Made by a program: the position numbers and the translations under genes | Notes under the pieces: generated by a model | What the model was told of the DNA's origin: nothing | The model's database searches: none | What the model saw: only the letters and a program-made list of their open reading frames with translations | Shown here: piece by piece, positions 29,414-37,225 of the stretch | Layout: each line of letters opens with the position of its first letter | Numbering within the stretch: the first letter of the stretch is position 1 | Origin: Alkalilimnicola sp. S0819 | GTDB lineage: Bacteria; Pseudomonadota; Gammaproteobacteria; Nitrococcales; WHIW01 | Direction: 5' to 3' | Length of the DNA stretch: 64,000 bases | Assembly (NCBI RefSeq): GCF_009295635.1 | Contig: NZ_WHIW01000009.1 | Coordinates: forward strand, 62,001 to 126,000

Positions 29414-30340
29414 GTGCGTGAACGCCTGCTGATAACCATCACCGACTACCGCGGCGCTCGGCACTACACCCTGCGTCAGGTGGTCAAGCATTACGCCCTG
29501 GCGTTGGCCCTGGCGCTGGTCTCCACCCTGGTGGCCGGCGGCGGGCTGATCTACTGGTTGCAGGGGGAAGTCGCCGAACTGGCCCAGTTGCGCGAGCGCA
29601 CCATGGAGGAGTACGCGCTGCTGGTGGAGGAATACGAGGGCGCCCTGCAGACGGTTGAGCAAAAGGACGACATGCTCACCCAGATGAACAACGAACTGGG
29701 GCATATCGAAGTGGCGCTGGGCCTGCAGCCCACCCCCGGAGCCGACATCAACAGCCGCCTGGATGCCGCCAGCCAGACAGCCCTGGAAAAGGTGCTGATG
29801 CTGCAGAACGTGCCCAGTGGCTGGCCCATTCCCGATAGCGCCATCACCAGCCGCTTCGGCTACCGCACTCACCCGGTCACCAAAAAGCGCGCCTTTCACG
29901 GCGGCATCGACCTGCGGGCCAGGAAAGGCACCCCAGTGCTCGCCACCGCCGACGGCGTGGTGGAATGGGCGGCCTTCCACAAGAGTAGCGGCTACGGCAA
30001 TCTTGTGATGCTGCACCATAATTTCGGCTTCAAAACCAGCTATGGTCATCTGGACTCCGTGGCCGTGAAACCCGGCGATTTCGTGCGCAAGGGCCAGCTC
30101 ATCGGCCATTCCGGCAACTCCGGGCTGAGCAATGGCCCGCACCTGCACTACGAGATTCGATACATACACCGGCGCCTGGACCCGGTGGCATTCATAAAGT
30201 GGAGCCTGGAGAACTACGAAGGGCTTTTCGAGAATGAAGGACACGTGAAATGGGACGCGCTGGCAGAAGCCGTACGGGAGCGCCTGGCCATTCAGGGGCA
30301 ACGCTTATCGCTTCGGGAGACCAATTCCGCGGAGAACTGA
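29414..30340 (+). CDS. Membrane-anchored M23 peptidase (LytM domain), bactofilin-linked
   Basis: This 308 aa protein has one N-terminal membrane helix (LALALALVSTLVAGGGLIYW, about residues 31-50). A periplasmic coiled coil follows (residues 52-100), then an M23/LytM endopeptidase domain: RFGYRTHPVTKKRAFHGGID with the zinc His and Asp, and GPHLHYEI with the last zinc His. A complete active site suggests real cleavage of peptidoglycan cross-links. The gene starts with GTG. It is followed by two bactofilin genes, a linkage known from cell-shape systems (for example Helicobacter CcmA-Csd1). Its last 91 bases overlap the first bactofilin gene in another frame. Confidence 0.92.
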   Translation: MRERLLITITDYRGARHYTLRQVVKHYALALALALVSTLVAGGGLIYWLQGEVAELAQLRERTMEEYALLVEEYEGALQTVEQKDDMLTQMNNELGHIEVALGLQPTPGADINSRLDAASQTALEKVLMLQNVPSGWPIPDSAITSRFGYRTHPVTKKRAFHGGIDLRARKGTPVLATADGVVEWAAFHKSSGYGNLVMLHHNFGFKTSYGHLDSVAVKPGDFVRKGQLIGHSGNSGLSNGPHLHYEIRYIHRRLDPVAFIKWSLENYEGLFENEGHVKWDALAEAVRERLAIQGQRLSLRETNSAEN

Positions 30341-30660
30341 GCGGGGACGCCGCCCTGGTGGTGGAGGGCCGCATCGAGGGCCACGTCAACCTCACCGAGG
30401 ATATCCTGATCGCCCGGGGAGGGACGGTGAACGGCGAGCTCCGGGGCGACCGGGTGGACGTGGCCGGTTTGCTGCGGGGCGAGGTCCACTGCGGAGTGCT
30501 GAACATACTGCCCGAGGGCCGGGTGGAGGGCACCGTCCTGTGCGAGCAATTGAGCATCGCGCCCACCGGGGAGTTTCGCGGCCAGCGTCGGGCGCCGGGC
30601 CTGAAGCTCCCCCTGCTGCCGGGCCAGCCCCACGCCGAGTCTGATGACGCCGCCCCCTGA
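30250..30660 (+). CDS. Bactofilin family protein (first of two)
   Basis: This 136 aa protein has a bactofilin beta-helix. It opens GATLIASGDQFRGELSGD, and rungs such as VEGRIEGHVNL, ARGGTVNGEL and PEGRVEGTVL repeat every 18-20 residues. Bactofilins polymerise at the membrane and direct local cell-wall remodelling. The chosen ATG lies 91 bases inside the M23 gene; the conserved GATLIASG segment itself is within that overlap, so a later start would truncate the domain. The tail is short and Pro-rich. It is followed after 17 bp by a second bactofilin. Confidence 0.88.
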   Translation: MGRAGRSRTGAPGHSGATLIASGDQFRGELSGDAALVVEGRIEGHVNLTEDILIARGGTVNGELRGDRVDVAGLLRGEVHCGVLNILPEGRVEGTVLCEQLSIAPTGEFRGQRRAPGLKLPLLPGQPHAESDDAAP

Positions 30661-30677
30661 CAAGCCGAGAACCTCCT

Positions 30678-31157
30678 ATGGCAATGTTGCGCAAATCCCG
30701 AAAAGACAAACCTCGCGCCGCCGGCGCCACCATCATCGCCAGCGGCTGCCGCCTGGTGGGCGACCTGAACGTGGAAGGCACCTTGCACGTGGATGGCACA
30801 CTGGAGGGGGCGATCGTCACCGCGGGCGATGTTTCCATCGGCCACAGTGGCTACGTGGAAGGTACCATCGCCGCGGAACGCCTGCTGGTCAGCGGCGAGA
30901 TCCGCGGCCGGGTGGACTGCGCCACCCTGGAGATCGTTGCCAGCGGCAAGGTCTACGGTGAAGTGGCCAGCGAGGGCTTCGTGATCGAGCCGGGCGGTCA
31001 GTTCGTCGGCGAAAGCGTGGCTCGCGGCACGGTGCGCGCCGCGCTGGAGCAGGAGCAAGCCGAATCGAACCACAGCGCGAGCGCGCTGGCGCCCGCCACG
31101 GAGGAGAGCAAGCCGACAGCCACGGAAACCGAGCCGGCCGCCACGTCGAGCCGCTAA
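30678..31157 (+). CDS. Bactofilin family protein (second of two)
   Basis: This 159 aa bactofilin has a basic N-terminus (MLRKSRKDKPRA) and a beta-helix beginning GATIIASGCRLVGDLNVEG. The rungs include GTLHVDGTLEGAIV, GYVEGTIAAERLLV and ASGKVYGEVASEGF. A disordered Ala/Glu/Thr-rich tail (about residues 120-159) follows. The helix is nearer to the classical bactofilin consensus than that of the first copy, so the two may co-polymerise with distinct roles. Both follow an M23 peptidase gene, which suggests a shape or septum module. Confidence 0.9.
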   Translation: MAMLRKSRKDKPRAAGATIIASGCRLVGDLNVEGTLHVDGTLEGAIVTAGDVSIGHSGYVEGTIAAERLLVSGEIRGRVDCATLEIVASGKVYGEVASEGFVIEPGGQFVGESVARGTVRAALEQEQAESNHSASALAPATEESKPTATETEPAATSSR

Positions 31158-31293
31158 CCGCACCGAACCGCTCGGCGAAGAGAAAGGCTCTCCCGCCGGC
31201 AGCCGGCCCATCGGCGGCCATGCCTTGGGGAACCTGCGCGCTTCCCTACCCTCCAAGGAAGCAAGCCCATTGCTAAGGAAGACAAGCGCAACC

Positions 31294-31581
31294 ATGCAAG
31301 CCAGACTCACCTATCGCAGCCCCTCCAACCCCCTGCTGCGCCTGGCCGCCGGGGCGCTCGCCCTGATCGGACTGGCGACGGCGGCCGTGCTCGGCCTTTT
31401 CCTGCTGGCCGCGCTCATCGGGTTGGGCGCGCTGGCCGGGCTGCTGATCTACCTGCGCCTTTGGTGGCTGCGTCGGCAGATGCGCCGACAGGACACCGAT
31501 GAGCAGGGAGCGACCCACGAGGAGCGGGTGGTGATCGAGGGCGAATACCGCGAAGTCCACCGTCAGGCCGACAAGTCATAA
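31294..31581 (+). CDS. Small membrane protein, function unknown
   Basis: This 95 aa protein has a basic N-terminal segment (ARLTYRSPSNPLLR), then a long hydrophobic stretch (residues 14-55, probably a two-helix hairpin). A charged cytosolic tail follows with RRQMRRQDTDEQ and HEERVVIEGEYREVHRQ. No family name is recognised. I chose the ATG at 31294 because the residues before it look non-coding. It lies after the bactofilins and before another small gene; co-regulation is possible but unproven. Confidence 0.6.
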   Translation: MQARLTYRSPSNPLLRLAAGALALIGLATAAVLGLFLLAALIGLGALAGLLIYLRLWWLRRQMRRQDTDEQGATHEERVVIEGEYREVHRQADKS

Positions 31582-31734
31582 GCCCGCAGCGGCTAATGCT
31601 CTATTCGCCTAAGAACAGCCCTGGAGACCCGCGCCCAAAAGGCTATCTTTAAAAGTGTTGCGCCCGCATTACACGGACGCCCACGGCGGCTGGGGCGCAG
31701 CATTTCCCAACGTTACAGCTATGTGAGGATAGCC

Positions 31735-31935
31735 ATGGCGCACCGGAAGCACGGCAGTCACCTGCTCAGCAGCGAAGACCTGGACGCCCTTATGGACAGC
31801 TCCGACTACCACGAGGCACCCCCCAGCGCTGCCCGAGTCGATGCGGCCGAACGATCAGAACAAGAGCATGAACCCCATGCCACTCACCAGCCGTTCGCGA
31901 CGCTCAAGGAGATGTTCACCCAGCCGCGGCACTGA
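31735..31935 (+). CDS. Small hydrophilic protein, function unknown
   Basis: This 66 aa acidic and His-rich protein reads MAHRKHGSHLLSSEDLDALM at its start. A GAGG ribosome site is correctly placed 6 bp before the ATG. It has no membrane helix. It is followed by a strong 11-bp hairpin, and the AT-rich patch TATCTTTAAAAG near 31645 may be its promoter. These signals favour a real short gene, but no homologue comes to mind. Confidence 0.5.
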   Translation: MAHRKHGSHLLSSEDLDALMDSSDYHEAPPSAARVDAAERSEQEHEPHATHQPFATLKEMFTQPRH

Positions 31936-31948
31936 GCCGCCGCTACGG

Positions 31949-31972
31949 CGGTCGGCGCCCAGGCGCCGACCG
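31949..31972. terminator. Strong hairpin after the 66-aa gene
   Basis: An 11-bp perfect inverted repeat at 31949-31959 and 31962-31972 (CGGTCGGCGCC with GGCGCCGACCG) begins 14 bp after the stop at 31935. No U-tract follows, so it may be a Rho-assisted stop or an RNA 3' protector. Confidence 0.55.
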
Positions 31973-32160
31973 CCCCGGTCCCGCCACCCCGCATTCCCCG
32001 CACGCCGCCGCTTCTGGGAGAGGCTGATCGATTTCCACGGACCTCCCCGGGAGCCCGCCCCGTCCCGGCTCCCGCCAGGGCCGCGCGGCAAAGCGAGCCC
32101 GGTGGTTCAGTGTTGCCTCGGTACATGCGAGAATACCGCTTTTCCGACAACAGATTGGCT

Positions 32161-33429
32161 ATGGAAAACGATCATTTATCCGAAGTCGCCTTCGACTCCC
32201 TGGGCCTGACCGAAACGCTGCAGCGCGGGCTGCGCGATCTGGGCTACACCCACTGCACGCCCATCCAGGCCCAAAGCCTGCCCATCGCCCTGCAGGGGCG
32301 CGACGTGGCCGGCCAGGCGCAGACCGGCACCGGCAAGAGCGCAGCCTTCCTGCTGGCCACCATGCATCACCTGATGGAAAACCCGGTGGAGGAAGACCGG
32401 GTCGGCCCCTGGGCTATCATCATCGCCCCCACCCGGGAGCTCGCGCTGCAGATCCACAAGGATGCCGAGCAGCTGGGCAAGCACACCGGGCTGAACTTCG
32501 CCGCCATCTACGGTGGTACCGGCTACGAGCAGCAGAAACGTCAGCTCGAGGAAGGCGTGGATGTGATCGTCGGCACCCCCGGGCGCATCATCGATTTCTT
32601 CAAGCAGGGCGTGTTCCATCTCAAGGACATCGAGGTGGTGGTGCTGGATGAGGCCGATCGGATGTTCGATCTGGGCTTCATCGACGACATCCGCTTCCTG
32701 TTCCGCCGCATGCCGCCGCCGGAAAAGCGCATCAACATGCTCTACTCGGCCACCCTCTCCCACCGGGTGATGGAGCTGGCCTTCGAGCACATGAACGACC
32801 CCACGGTGATCAAGGTGGAAGCTGAACAGGTCACCGCCGACCGGGTGGCCCAGAAGCTCTATCACGTCACCAAGGACGAGAAGATTCCGCTGCTGCTGGG
32901 CGTGCTGAAAAGCCACGACCCGCGGCGCAGCATCGTCTTCGTCAACACCAAGCGCGCCGCCGAGCGGGTGACCGCCTACCTGGACGGCAACGGCCTGGAG
33001 GCCGCGGTGATCTCCGGGGACATTCCGCAGAAAAAGCGCGAGAGCCTGCTGAAACGCTTTCAGGCCGGTGAACTGCCCATTCTGGTGGCCACCGACGTGG
33101 CCGCCCGCGGCCTGCACATTCCGGGCGTCACCCATGTGATCAACTATGATCTTCCCCAGGAGGCCGAGGACTACGTGCACCGCATCGGCCGTACCGCCCG
33201 GGCGGGCGAGAGCGGCGATGCCATCAGTTTCGCCGACGAGGAATACGTGCATGCCCTGCCCGATATCGAGGCCTATATCGAGCAGAAGATCCCCTCGGAA
33301 ATCGCCACGGCCGAGATGATGATCGAGCCCAAGGCACCGAAATTCCAGCCGCGCAGCGGCGGCGGTGGTCGGGGCAGCAACCGGGGCTCGGGAAACCGCG
33401 GCGGTGGCAACCGCCGGCGCCGAGCCTGA
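32161..33429 (+). CDS. rhlB: DEAD-box RNA helicase RhlB
   Basis: This 422 aa DEAD-box helicase has the Q motif CTPIQAQSLP, motif I AQTGTGKSAAF, Ia PTRELALQ, motif II LDEADRMFDLGF, motif III SATLS and motif VI HRIGRTARAG. The sequence around FLFRRMPPPEKRINML and the RNA-binding Gly/Arg tail (SGGGGRGSNRGSGNRGGGNR) resemble RhlB, the helicase of the RNA degradosome that unwinds mRNA for PNPase and RNase E. It begins at ATG 32161; a longer reading upstream lacks family similarity. It is preceded by a 225-bp region that holds the hairpin at 31949. Confidence 0.9.
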   Translation: MENDHLSEVAFDSLGLTETLQRGLRDLGYTHCTPIQAQSLPIALQGRDVAGQAQTGTGKSAAFLLATMHHLMENPVEEDRVGPWAIIIAPTRELALQIHKDAEQLGKHTGLNFAAIYGGTGYEQQKRQLEEGVDVIVGTPGRIIDFFKQGVFHLKDIEVVVLDEADRMFDLGFIDDIRFLFRRMPPPEKRINMLYSATLSHRVMELAFEHMNDPTVIKVEAEQVTADRVAQKLYHVTKDEKIPLLLGVLKSHDPRRSIVFVNTKRAAERVTAYLDGNGLEAAVISGDIPQKKRESLLKRFQAGELPILVATDVAARGLHIPGVTHVINYDLPQEAEDYVHRIGRTARAGESGDAISFADEEYVHALPDIEAYIEQKIPSEIATAEMMIEPKAPKFQPRSGGGGRGSNRGSGNRGGGNRRRRA

Positions 33430-33453
33430 ACCAAGGAAGGTAGAGAGGACACC

Positions 33454-33915
33454 ATGTTGCACGACCCGCTCACGCAGCTTCCCGGCCGCACCCTGTTCTC
33501 GGACCGCCTGGAGCAGGCCCTGGCCCTGGCGGCGCGGCGCAAGAGCCGTGCGGCGATCATCGCCCTGGAGGCCGCCGACTTCGATCGGCACTTCGACACC
33601 CAGCGCCTGTCCGGTCAGGCGCTGCTGGAGTTGAGCCGACGCATCCAGAACGATCTGCGCCTGACCGACAGCGTATGCCGCCTGGAGGGTGCGCGCTTCC
33701 TGGTGCTGCTGCCCGATGTGGGCACCGTGGAGGCGGTGGAGGCCGTGGCCGAGGAGTTGCGTCTGCACATGGCTCGCGAACTGAGCGTTGAGCAGCGCCG
33801 GGCGCGGCTCGTGTGCCGTGCGGGCAGCGCCGTCTTCCCCGAGGACGGCGACGCCGAGCGGCCGCTGGTGGACAAGGCGCTGCAGCGCCTGCGCGGCCAG
33901 GACGTCGCGGATTGA
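33454..33915 (+). CDS. Short GGDEF-family protein without the catalytic motif
   Basis: The 153 aa protein starts directly at the GGDEF domain: DPLTQLPGRTLFSDRLEQAL is the usual opening helix. The catalytic loop, normally RxGGDEF, reads CRLEGARFLVLLPD, so the GTP-binding glycines and acids are lost, and diguanylate cyclase activity is not expected. The late motif FPEDGDAERPLVDKAL is kept. It may bind a nucleotide or be a structural relic with a scaffold role. It follows rhlB by 24 bp and precedes the PqiA-like gene by 13 bp, so all three may be co-transcribed. Confidence 0.8.
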   Translation: MLHDPLTQLPGRTLFSDRLEQALALAARRKSRAAIIALEAADFDRHFDTQRLSGQALLELSRRIQNDLRLTDSVCRLEGARFLVLLPDVGTVEAVEAVAEELRLHMARELSVEQRRARLVCRAGSAVFPEDGDAERPLVDKALQRLRGQDVAD

Positions 33916-33928
33916 TCCCTGTAGGCCT

Positions 33929-34438
33929 GTGAGCCCTCGGCCACCGAGCCTGCTCCGCCTGCACCCCCGTCAGGCGCCGCTGCTATTGGGCCTGCTCACT
34001 CTCGCCCTGGGCCTGTTCCTGCTCGGCATCAGCCTGCCCGCCATGGAGGTGGAGAAGCTGCTGCTGGCCCGACACAGCTACTCCATCATCGGTGGCCTGT
34101 TGAGTCTCGCGCGGGAAGGGCACTGGCTGCTGCTGGTGCTGCTAGGCGGCTTCAGTCTGTGCCTGCCGCTGTTGAAGATCCTGCTGCTGGGCTGGCACTG
34201 CCTGCGCCCGCCCAAGGAAGCCGGCCCACTGCTGCGCTGGCTCGACCGCCTGGGGCGCTGGTCCATGCTCGATGTCTTTGTGGTCGCATTGCTGGTGGCC
34301 ATCGTGCAATTGGGCTTCATCGCTGAAGTCACCCCTCTCCCCGGCATTTACGCCTTCGCCGCCGCGGTGCTGCTGACCATGGTGGTATCGGCGCGGCTGC
34401 GCCGGCTGGTCACTCAAGCCTCGCAAGCGGGGGTGTAA
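33929..34438 (+). CDS. PqiA-domain membrane protein
   Basis: This 169 aa protein has four predicted helices and matches one half of paraquat-inducible protein A: LLLGLLTLALGLFLLGISLP, the loop MEVEKLLLARHSYSIIGG, then LLLVLLGGFSLCLPLLKILL and the helix pair after RWSMLDVFVVALLVAIVQLG. Two-part PqiA works with MCE-type PqiB in envelope lipid transport; this is a single-domain version, and no MCE gene lies nearby. The start is a GTG at 33929. Its end overlaps the opposite-strand GGDEF-like gene by 25 bp. Confidence 0.85.
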   Translation: MSPRPPSLLRLHPRQAPLLLGLLTLALGLFLLGISLPAMEVEKLLLARHSYSIIGGLLSLAREGHWLLLVLLGGFSLCLPLLKILLLGWHCLRPPKEAGPLLRWLDRLGRWSMLDVFVVALLVAIVQLGFIAEVTPLPGIYAFAAAVLLTMVVSARLRRLVTQASQAGV

Positions 34439-34941
34439 AAGGCGAAGCCACCCGGGCCGGTGCGGCGTGAATACAGCATGGCGAGACGGGCCCGCGCCAG
34501 CAGTGGCACGGCCGTGTCGCCATCGTCGGGGTAAAGGCTGATACCCAGGCTGGCCGACAGCTTCAGCTTGCCCCCTGGCATGGGCACGGGATGCAGCAGC
34601 GCTTCACGCACCGCGTTGGCCAGGCGGCTGGCATCCGCCGGATGCCGCAGGCGCGGCGCCAGCAACACGAATTCGGCCCCGGCGAGGCGCGCGCAGACAT
34701 CGCTCTCGCGCACACCGGCGCGGATGCGCGCCAAGGCCTCTTGCAGGAGCCCACCCTGCCCCCCGTCGGGCCAGTCATCGAAGGCCAGATACAACAGCCC
34801 CACGCGCAGGCCCTCACGCCGCGCATAGCGCAACTCCCAGGCCAGAAGTTCGTGCAGCAAGGCTTCGTTCGGCAAGCCGGTGAGGCGGTCATGCCCCGGC
34901 GTCGCGACGGGGGGCGATTCAGGCCCGGGAGGCGTGTGCAT
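34414..34941 (-). CDS. GGDEF-family protein without the catalytic motif (second)
   Basis: This 175 aa protein is almost only a GGDEF domain. It has HDRLTGLPNEALLHELLAWE at the opening. The catalytic loop reads ARLAGAEFVLLAPR in place of RxGGDEF, so only part of the motif stays. The end is well preserved: SLGISLYPDDGDTAVPLLAR and ARLAMLYSRR. Because the Gly-Gly-Asp is Ala-Gly-Ala, it is probably inactive. Its start overlaps the end of the DUF2383 gene by 23 bp, a sign of coupling. It converges with the PqiA-like gene. Confidence 0.8.
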   Translation of the reverse strand: MHTPPGPESPPVATPGHDRLTGLPNEALLHELLAWELRYARREGLRVGLLYLAFDDWPDGGQGGLLQEALARIRAGVRESDVCARLAGAEFVLLAPRLRHPADASRLANAVREALLHPVPMPGGKLKLSASLGISLYPDDGDTAVPLLARARLAMLYSRRTGPGGFAFYTPACEA

Positions 34942-35362
34942 CCGCCAGTTGCTGACGGCCCTGGGCCAGCAGCCCCTGCATCCGCTGCAAATCTTCCCGC
35001 GCCGCGGGCGCCAGGTCCTGCTGCAGCGCCTGAGACAGCGCCTGCGCCAGCGCCTTTTCCCCCTCTTCTCGGGCCGCGAGCAGGGCTTCCGGGGCGGAAC
35101 CACCCAAGCCGGCACGCAGGCGCTCCTTCCAATTCTGCAGCACCTCCCACTCCGGGTCGGGCACACTGGGCATATCGCCCAACTCCCGCAGCCGCCGCTC
35201 CAGGCGCTCCGCCCAACCCTGGCGTTCCTCGGCCAATCGCAGAAACAGCTCGGCAATGGCGGACTCACCCAGCAGTTGCGCATCGTAACGATACCGATCA
35301 GCGGCCTCCCGGCAGGCCACGATCAGCTCGTCCAGAGCCACCTGTTTGTCCTCGCGCCACAC
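34919..35362 (-). CDS. DUF2383 / PA2169-type four-helix-bundle protein
   Basis: This 147 aa helical protein fits the PA2169/DUF2383 family: ALDELIVACREAADRYRYDA, then FLRLAEERQGWAERLERRLR, with the later helix AREEGEKALAQALSQALQQD and a final GLLAQGRQQLADAHASRA. These are ferritin-like helical bundles without an established function, sometimes linked to stress. The start is most likely the GTG at 35362 behind GGGGAG with 8-bp spacing; two other GTG/TTG options exist just upstream. It is followed by a GGDEF-like gene that overlaps its end. Confidence 0.75.
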   Translation of the reverse strand: MWREDKQVALDELIVACREAADRYRYDAQLLGESAIAELFLRLAEERQGWAERLERRLRELGDMPSVPDPEWEVLQNWKERLRAGLGGSAPEALLAAREEGEKALAQALSQALQQDLAPAAREDLQRMQGLLAQGRQQLADAHASRA

Positions 35363-35439
35363 TCCGCACACTCCCCTTGCCCTTGACCCTCCATTGGAAC
35401 TAAGGCCCCCGCCGCTGGGGTGCAAGACGCCGGCTCGGC

Positions 35440-35886
35440 TCAGGCCTCATCCCGCGAGAGCAGAAAGTGGGTGCGGGCCACGGCGATCAGGCGCGCCGGG
35501 TCATCCTGCCAGGCCTCCACGGTCACATTCGCCACCCGCTGGCCCTGGCGCAACACCTGACAGCGGGCGAAAGTGTCCCTGGGGCGCCCCGGACGCAGGT
35601 AGTCGATGGTGAAGTCCACCACCTTGGGCAGCACGGTGCTCTCCAGGTTCCACATCAGCTGCAGGATGGCGGAGTGTTCCATGAAGGCCGCGATCACCCC
35701 GCCATGCAGCGCCGGCACCTGGCTGTTGCCGATATTCTGCTCCCGGTAGGCCAGACGAAACAGCAGGCCCTGCTCGTCTTCGTCGAAATCCATGCCCAGC
35801 AGGCCGGCGTAGGGCACCATCTCCACCACGGCCCGGTAATCGCGGCGCGCCCGCGCCTGTCGAATGAACGCCACGAACTCCCTCAT
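35440..35886 (-). CDS. PaaI-type hotdog thioesterase (1)
   Basis: This 148 aa hotdog-fold protein has HGGVIAAFMEHSAILQL, the acidic and His residues of acyl-CoA thioesterases of the PaaI group, and the strand KVVDFTIDYLRPGRPRDTFA. The end AVARTHFLLSRD is a closing strand. It should hydrolyse acyl-CoA of unknown chain. It overlaps the upstream thioesterase gene by four bases (35883-35886), so the two proteins may form a mixed oligomer. Confidence 0.88.
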   Translation of the reverse strand: MREFVAFIRQARARRDYRAVVEMVPYAGLLGMDFDEDEQGLLFRLAYREQNIGNSQVPALHGGVIAAFMEHSAILQLMWNLESTVLPKVVDFTIDYLRPGRPRDTFARCQVLRQGQRVANVTVEAWQDDPARLIAVARTHFLLSRDEA

Positions 35887-36335
35887 GTGCGCGCCTCCTC
35901 CGGCCGGGCGCCGGTGCGCATGAAACTGCTCATGCTGGTGGCGACCGGTTGCTCCGGGTCGTCCTGATAGGCCACACAGCGCACAAAGGCGATATTGCGG
36001 GTGACCCGATAGCACTCCGCCAGCGCGTAAATCGGCGCATCCACGCTGGCCGCGCGCAGATGGTCCACCCGCAGATCCAGCGTCGCCACCGGCTCGGGCG
36101 TCTCCAGGCTGACGAAAGCGGCAGTGCCGCTGGTCTGATCGATCAGGGTGGTGAGCACGCCACCGTGTACATACCCGCGATACGGGTCTCCCACCAACTC
36201 GGGGCGGGGTTGTATGCGGGTAAGCAGCTTGCTCTCCCCCACGTCCACCACTTCCATGCCCAGCACCCCGGTGTGGGGGATCTGGTCAAAGAAAGCTTCC
36301 ACCGCCGCGCGCCGGGCTTCCACGCTCTGGCTCAT
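35883..36335 (-). CDS. PaaI-type hotdog thioesterase (2)
   Basis: This 150 aa protein has the same fold as its downstream partner. It shows the sequence YVHGGVLTTLIDQTSGTAAF, with the catalytic Asp in LIDQ, VATLDLRVDHLRAA and a closing SSFMRTG strand. The conserved GxxHGGxxxxxxD arrangement is complete. Substrate is unknown; candidates include phenylacetyl- or medium-chain acyl-CoA. It is divergent from acpH and begins 72 bp from it. Confidence 0.9.
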   Translation of the reverse strand: MSQSVEARRAAVEAFFDQIPHTGVLGMEVVDVGESKLLTRIQPRPELVGDPYRGYVHGGVLTTLIDQTSGTAAFVSLETPEPVATLDLRVDHLRAASVDAPIYALAECYRVTRNIAFVRCVAYQDDPEQPVATSMSSFMRTGARPEEART

Positions 36336-36407
36336 GGCTGTACCTCATTGTTTGTGACACGCGTATCCTAATGGGTACCGCATGATATTGCGACGCAGCA
36401 TCCTGCC

Positions 36408-37001
36408 ATGAACTACCTCGCGCACCTGTACCTCGCCGACGACGAGCAGAGCCTGATCGGCCATCTGCTGGCGGATTTCGTGCGCGGGCGCGTGGAGAAC
36501 CTGGATTACCCGGCCGGGGTGCTGCGGGGCATACGCCAGCACCGGGCGGTGGACAGCTATACCGACAGCCACGCGCTGGTGCTGCGCAGCCGGCGCCGGT
36601 TCAGCCCGGGCCGACGACGTTACGCCGGTATCATCGTGGATGTCTGCTACGACCATTTCCTGGCCCGCCATTGGTCCCGCTTCGCCGCGGCGCCGCTGCC
36701 CCGATTCTGCAAGGACAGTTACCGGGTACTGCGTGGGGCGCGCCCCTGGCTGCCTGAGCCCCTGCCTGGCGTCATCGCGCGGATGAGCGCCCACGACTGG
36801 TTGGGCGGGTACGCGGAACTGGAGAACGTGGACCGCGCGCTGCACGGCATCGCCGCGCGTTTCCGCCGCCCCACGCCGCTGGCCGGCGCCATCGATGAGA
36901 TCAGTGCCCACTACACGGCGCTGGAGGCGGACTTTCTCGGGTTCTTCCCGCAGCTGCGCCAGTTCATGGCCGGCACGGCCGTCACACCCCCGGGCTCTTG
37001 A
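36408..37001 (+). CDS. acpH: Acyl-carrier-protein phosphodiesterase
   Basis: The 197 aa enzyme removes the 4'-phosphopantetheine arm from acyl carrier protein. The DUF479 signature is clear: MNYLAHLYLADDEQSLIGH, LLADFVRGRVE, then GIRQHRAVDSYTDSHALV, YAGIIVDVCYDHFLARHW and SAHDWLGGYAELENVDRAL. Aspartates and histidines across these motifs form an HD-like metal site. The last 20 residues are variable. Next to it is a small acidic protein gene, 62 bp downstream. Confidence 0.93.
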   Translation: MNYLAHLYLADDEQSLIGHLLADFVRGRVENLDYPAGVLRGIRQHRAVDSYTDSHALVLRSRRRFSPGRRRYAGIIVDVCYDHFLARHWSRFAAAPLPRFCKDSYRVLRGARPWLPEPLPGVIARMSAHDWLGGYAELENVDRALHGIAARFRRPTPLAGAIDEISAHYTALEADFLGFFPQLRQFMAGTAVTPPGS

Positions 37002-37063
37002 AATGCGCGGCCGGGACGGCCATGGTGGAAGGCACCCACAGGCGCGAAACGAGGTATGCCCGG

Positions 37064-37225
37064 ATGGCTGACCCACGCAAGCCGGAAGATGCCAAACCCG
37101 AGGAACACGACCAGGTGGACGAGAGTTCCGAGGAATCCTTTCCCGCCAGCGACCCGCCTTCCTGGACCCCCACGGATCACACGGGCGCGCCCCATGAGCG
37201 GGAAAGGAAGGACAAGAAGGATTAA
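37064..37225 (+). CDS. Small acidic protein with ESFPASDPPSW motif
   Basis: This 53 aa highly charged protein starts MADPRKPEDAKPEEHDQ. It contains SSEESFPASDPPSWTPTD, a motif seen in many short hypothetical proteins of proteobacteria. A GAGG site lies upstream. It is intrinsically disordered-looking and has no membrane part. Its function is unknown. It ends by overlapping the last four bases of the opposite-strand PilZ-like gene. Confidence 0.7.
   Translation: MADPRKPEDAKPEEHDQVDESSEESFPASDPPSWTPTDHTGAPHERERKDKKD

Noticed and set aside
33929-34438. Complete PqiA
   Set aside because: Only one of the two PqiA domains is present and no MCE-domain gene is nearby, so it is called PqiA-like only.
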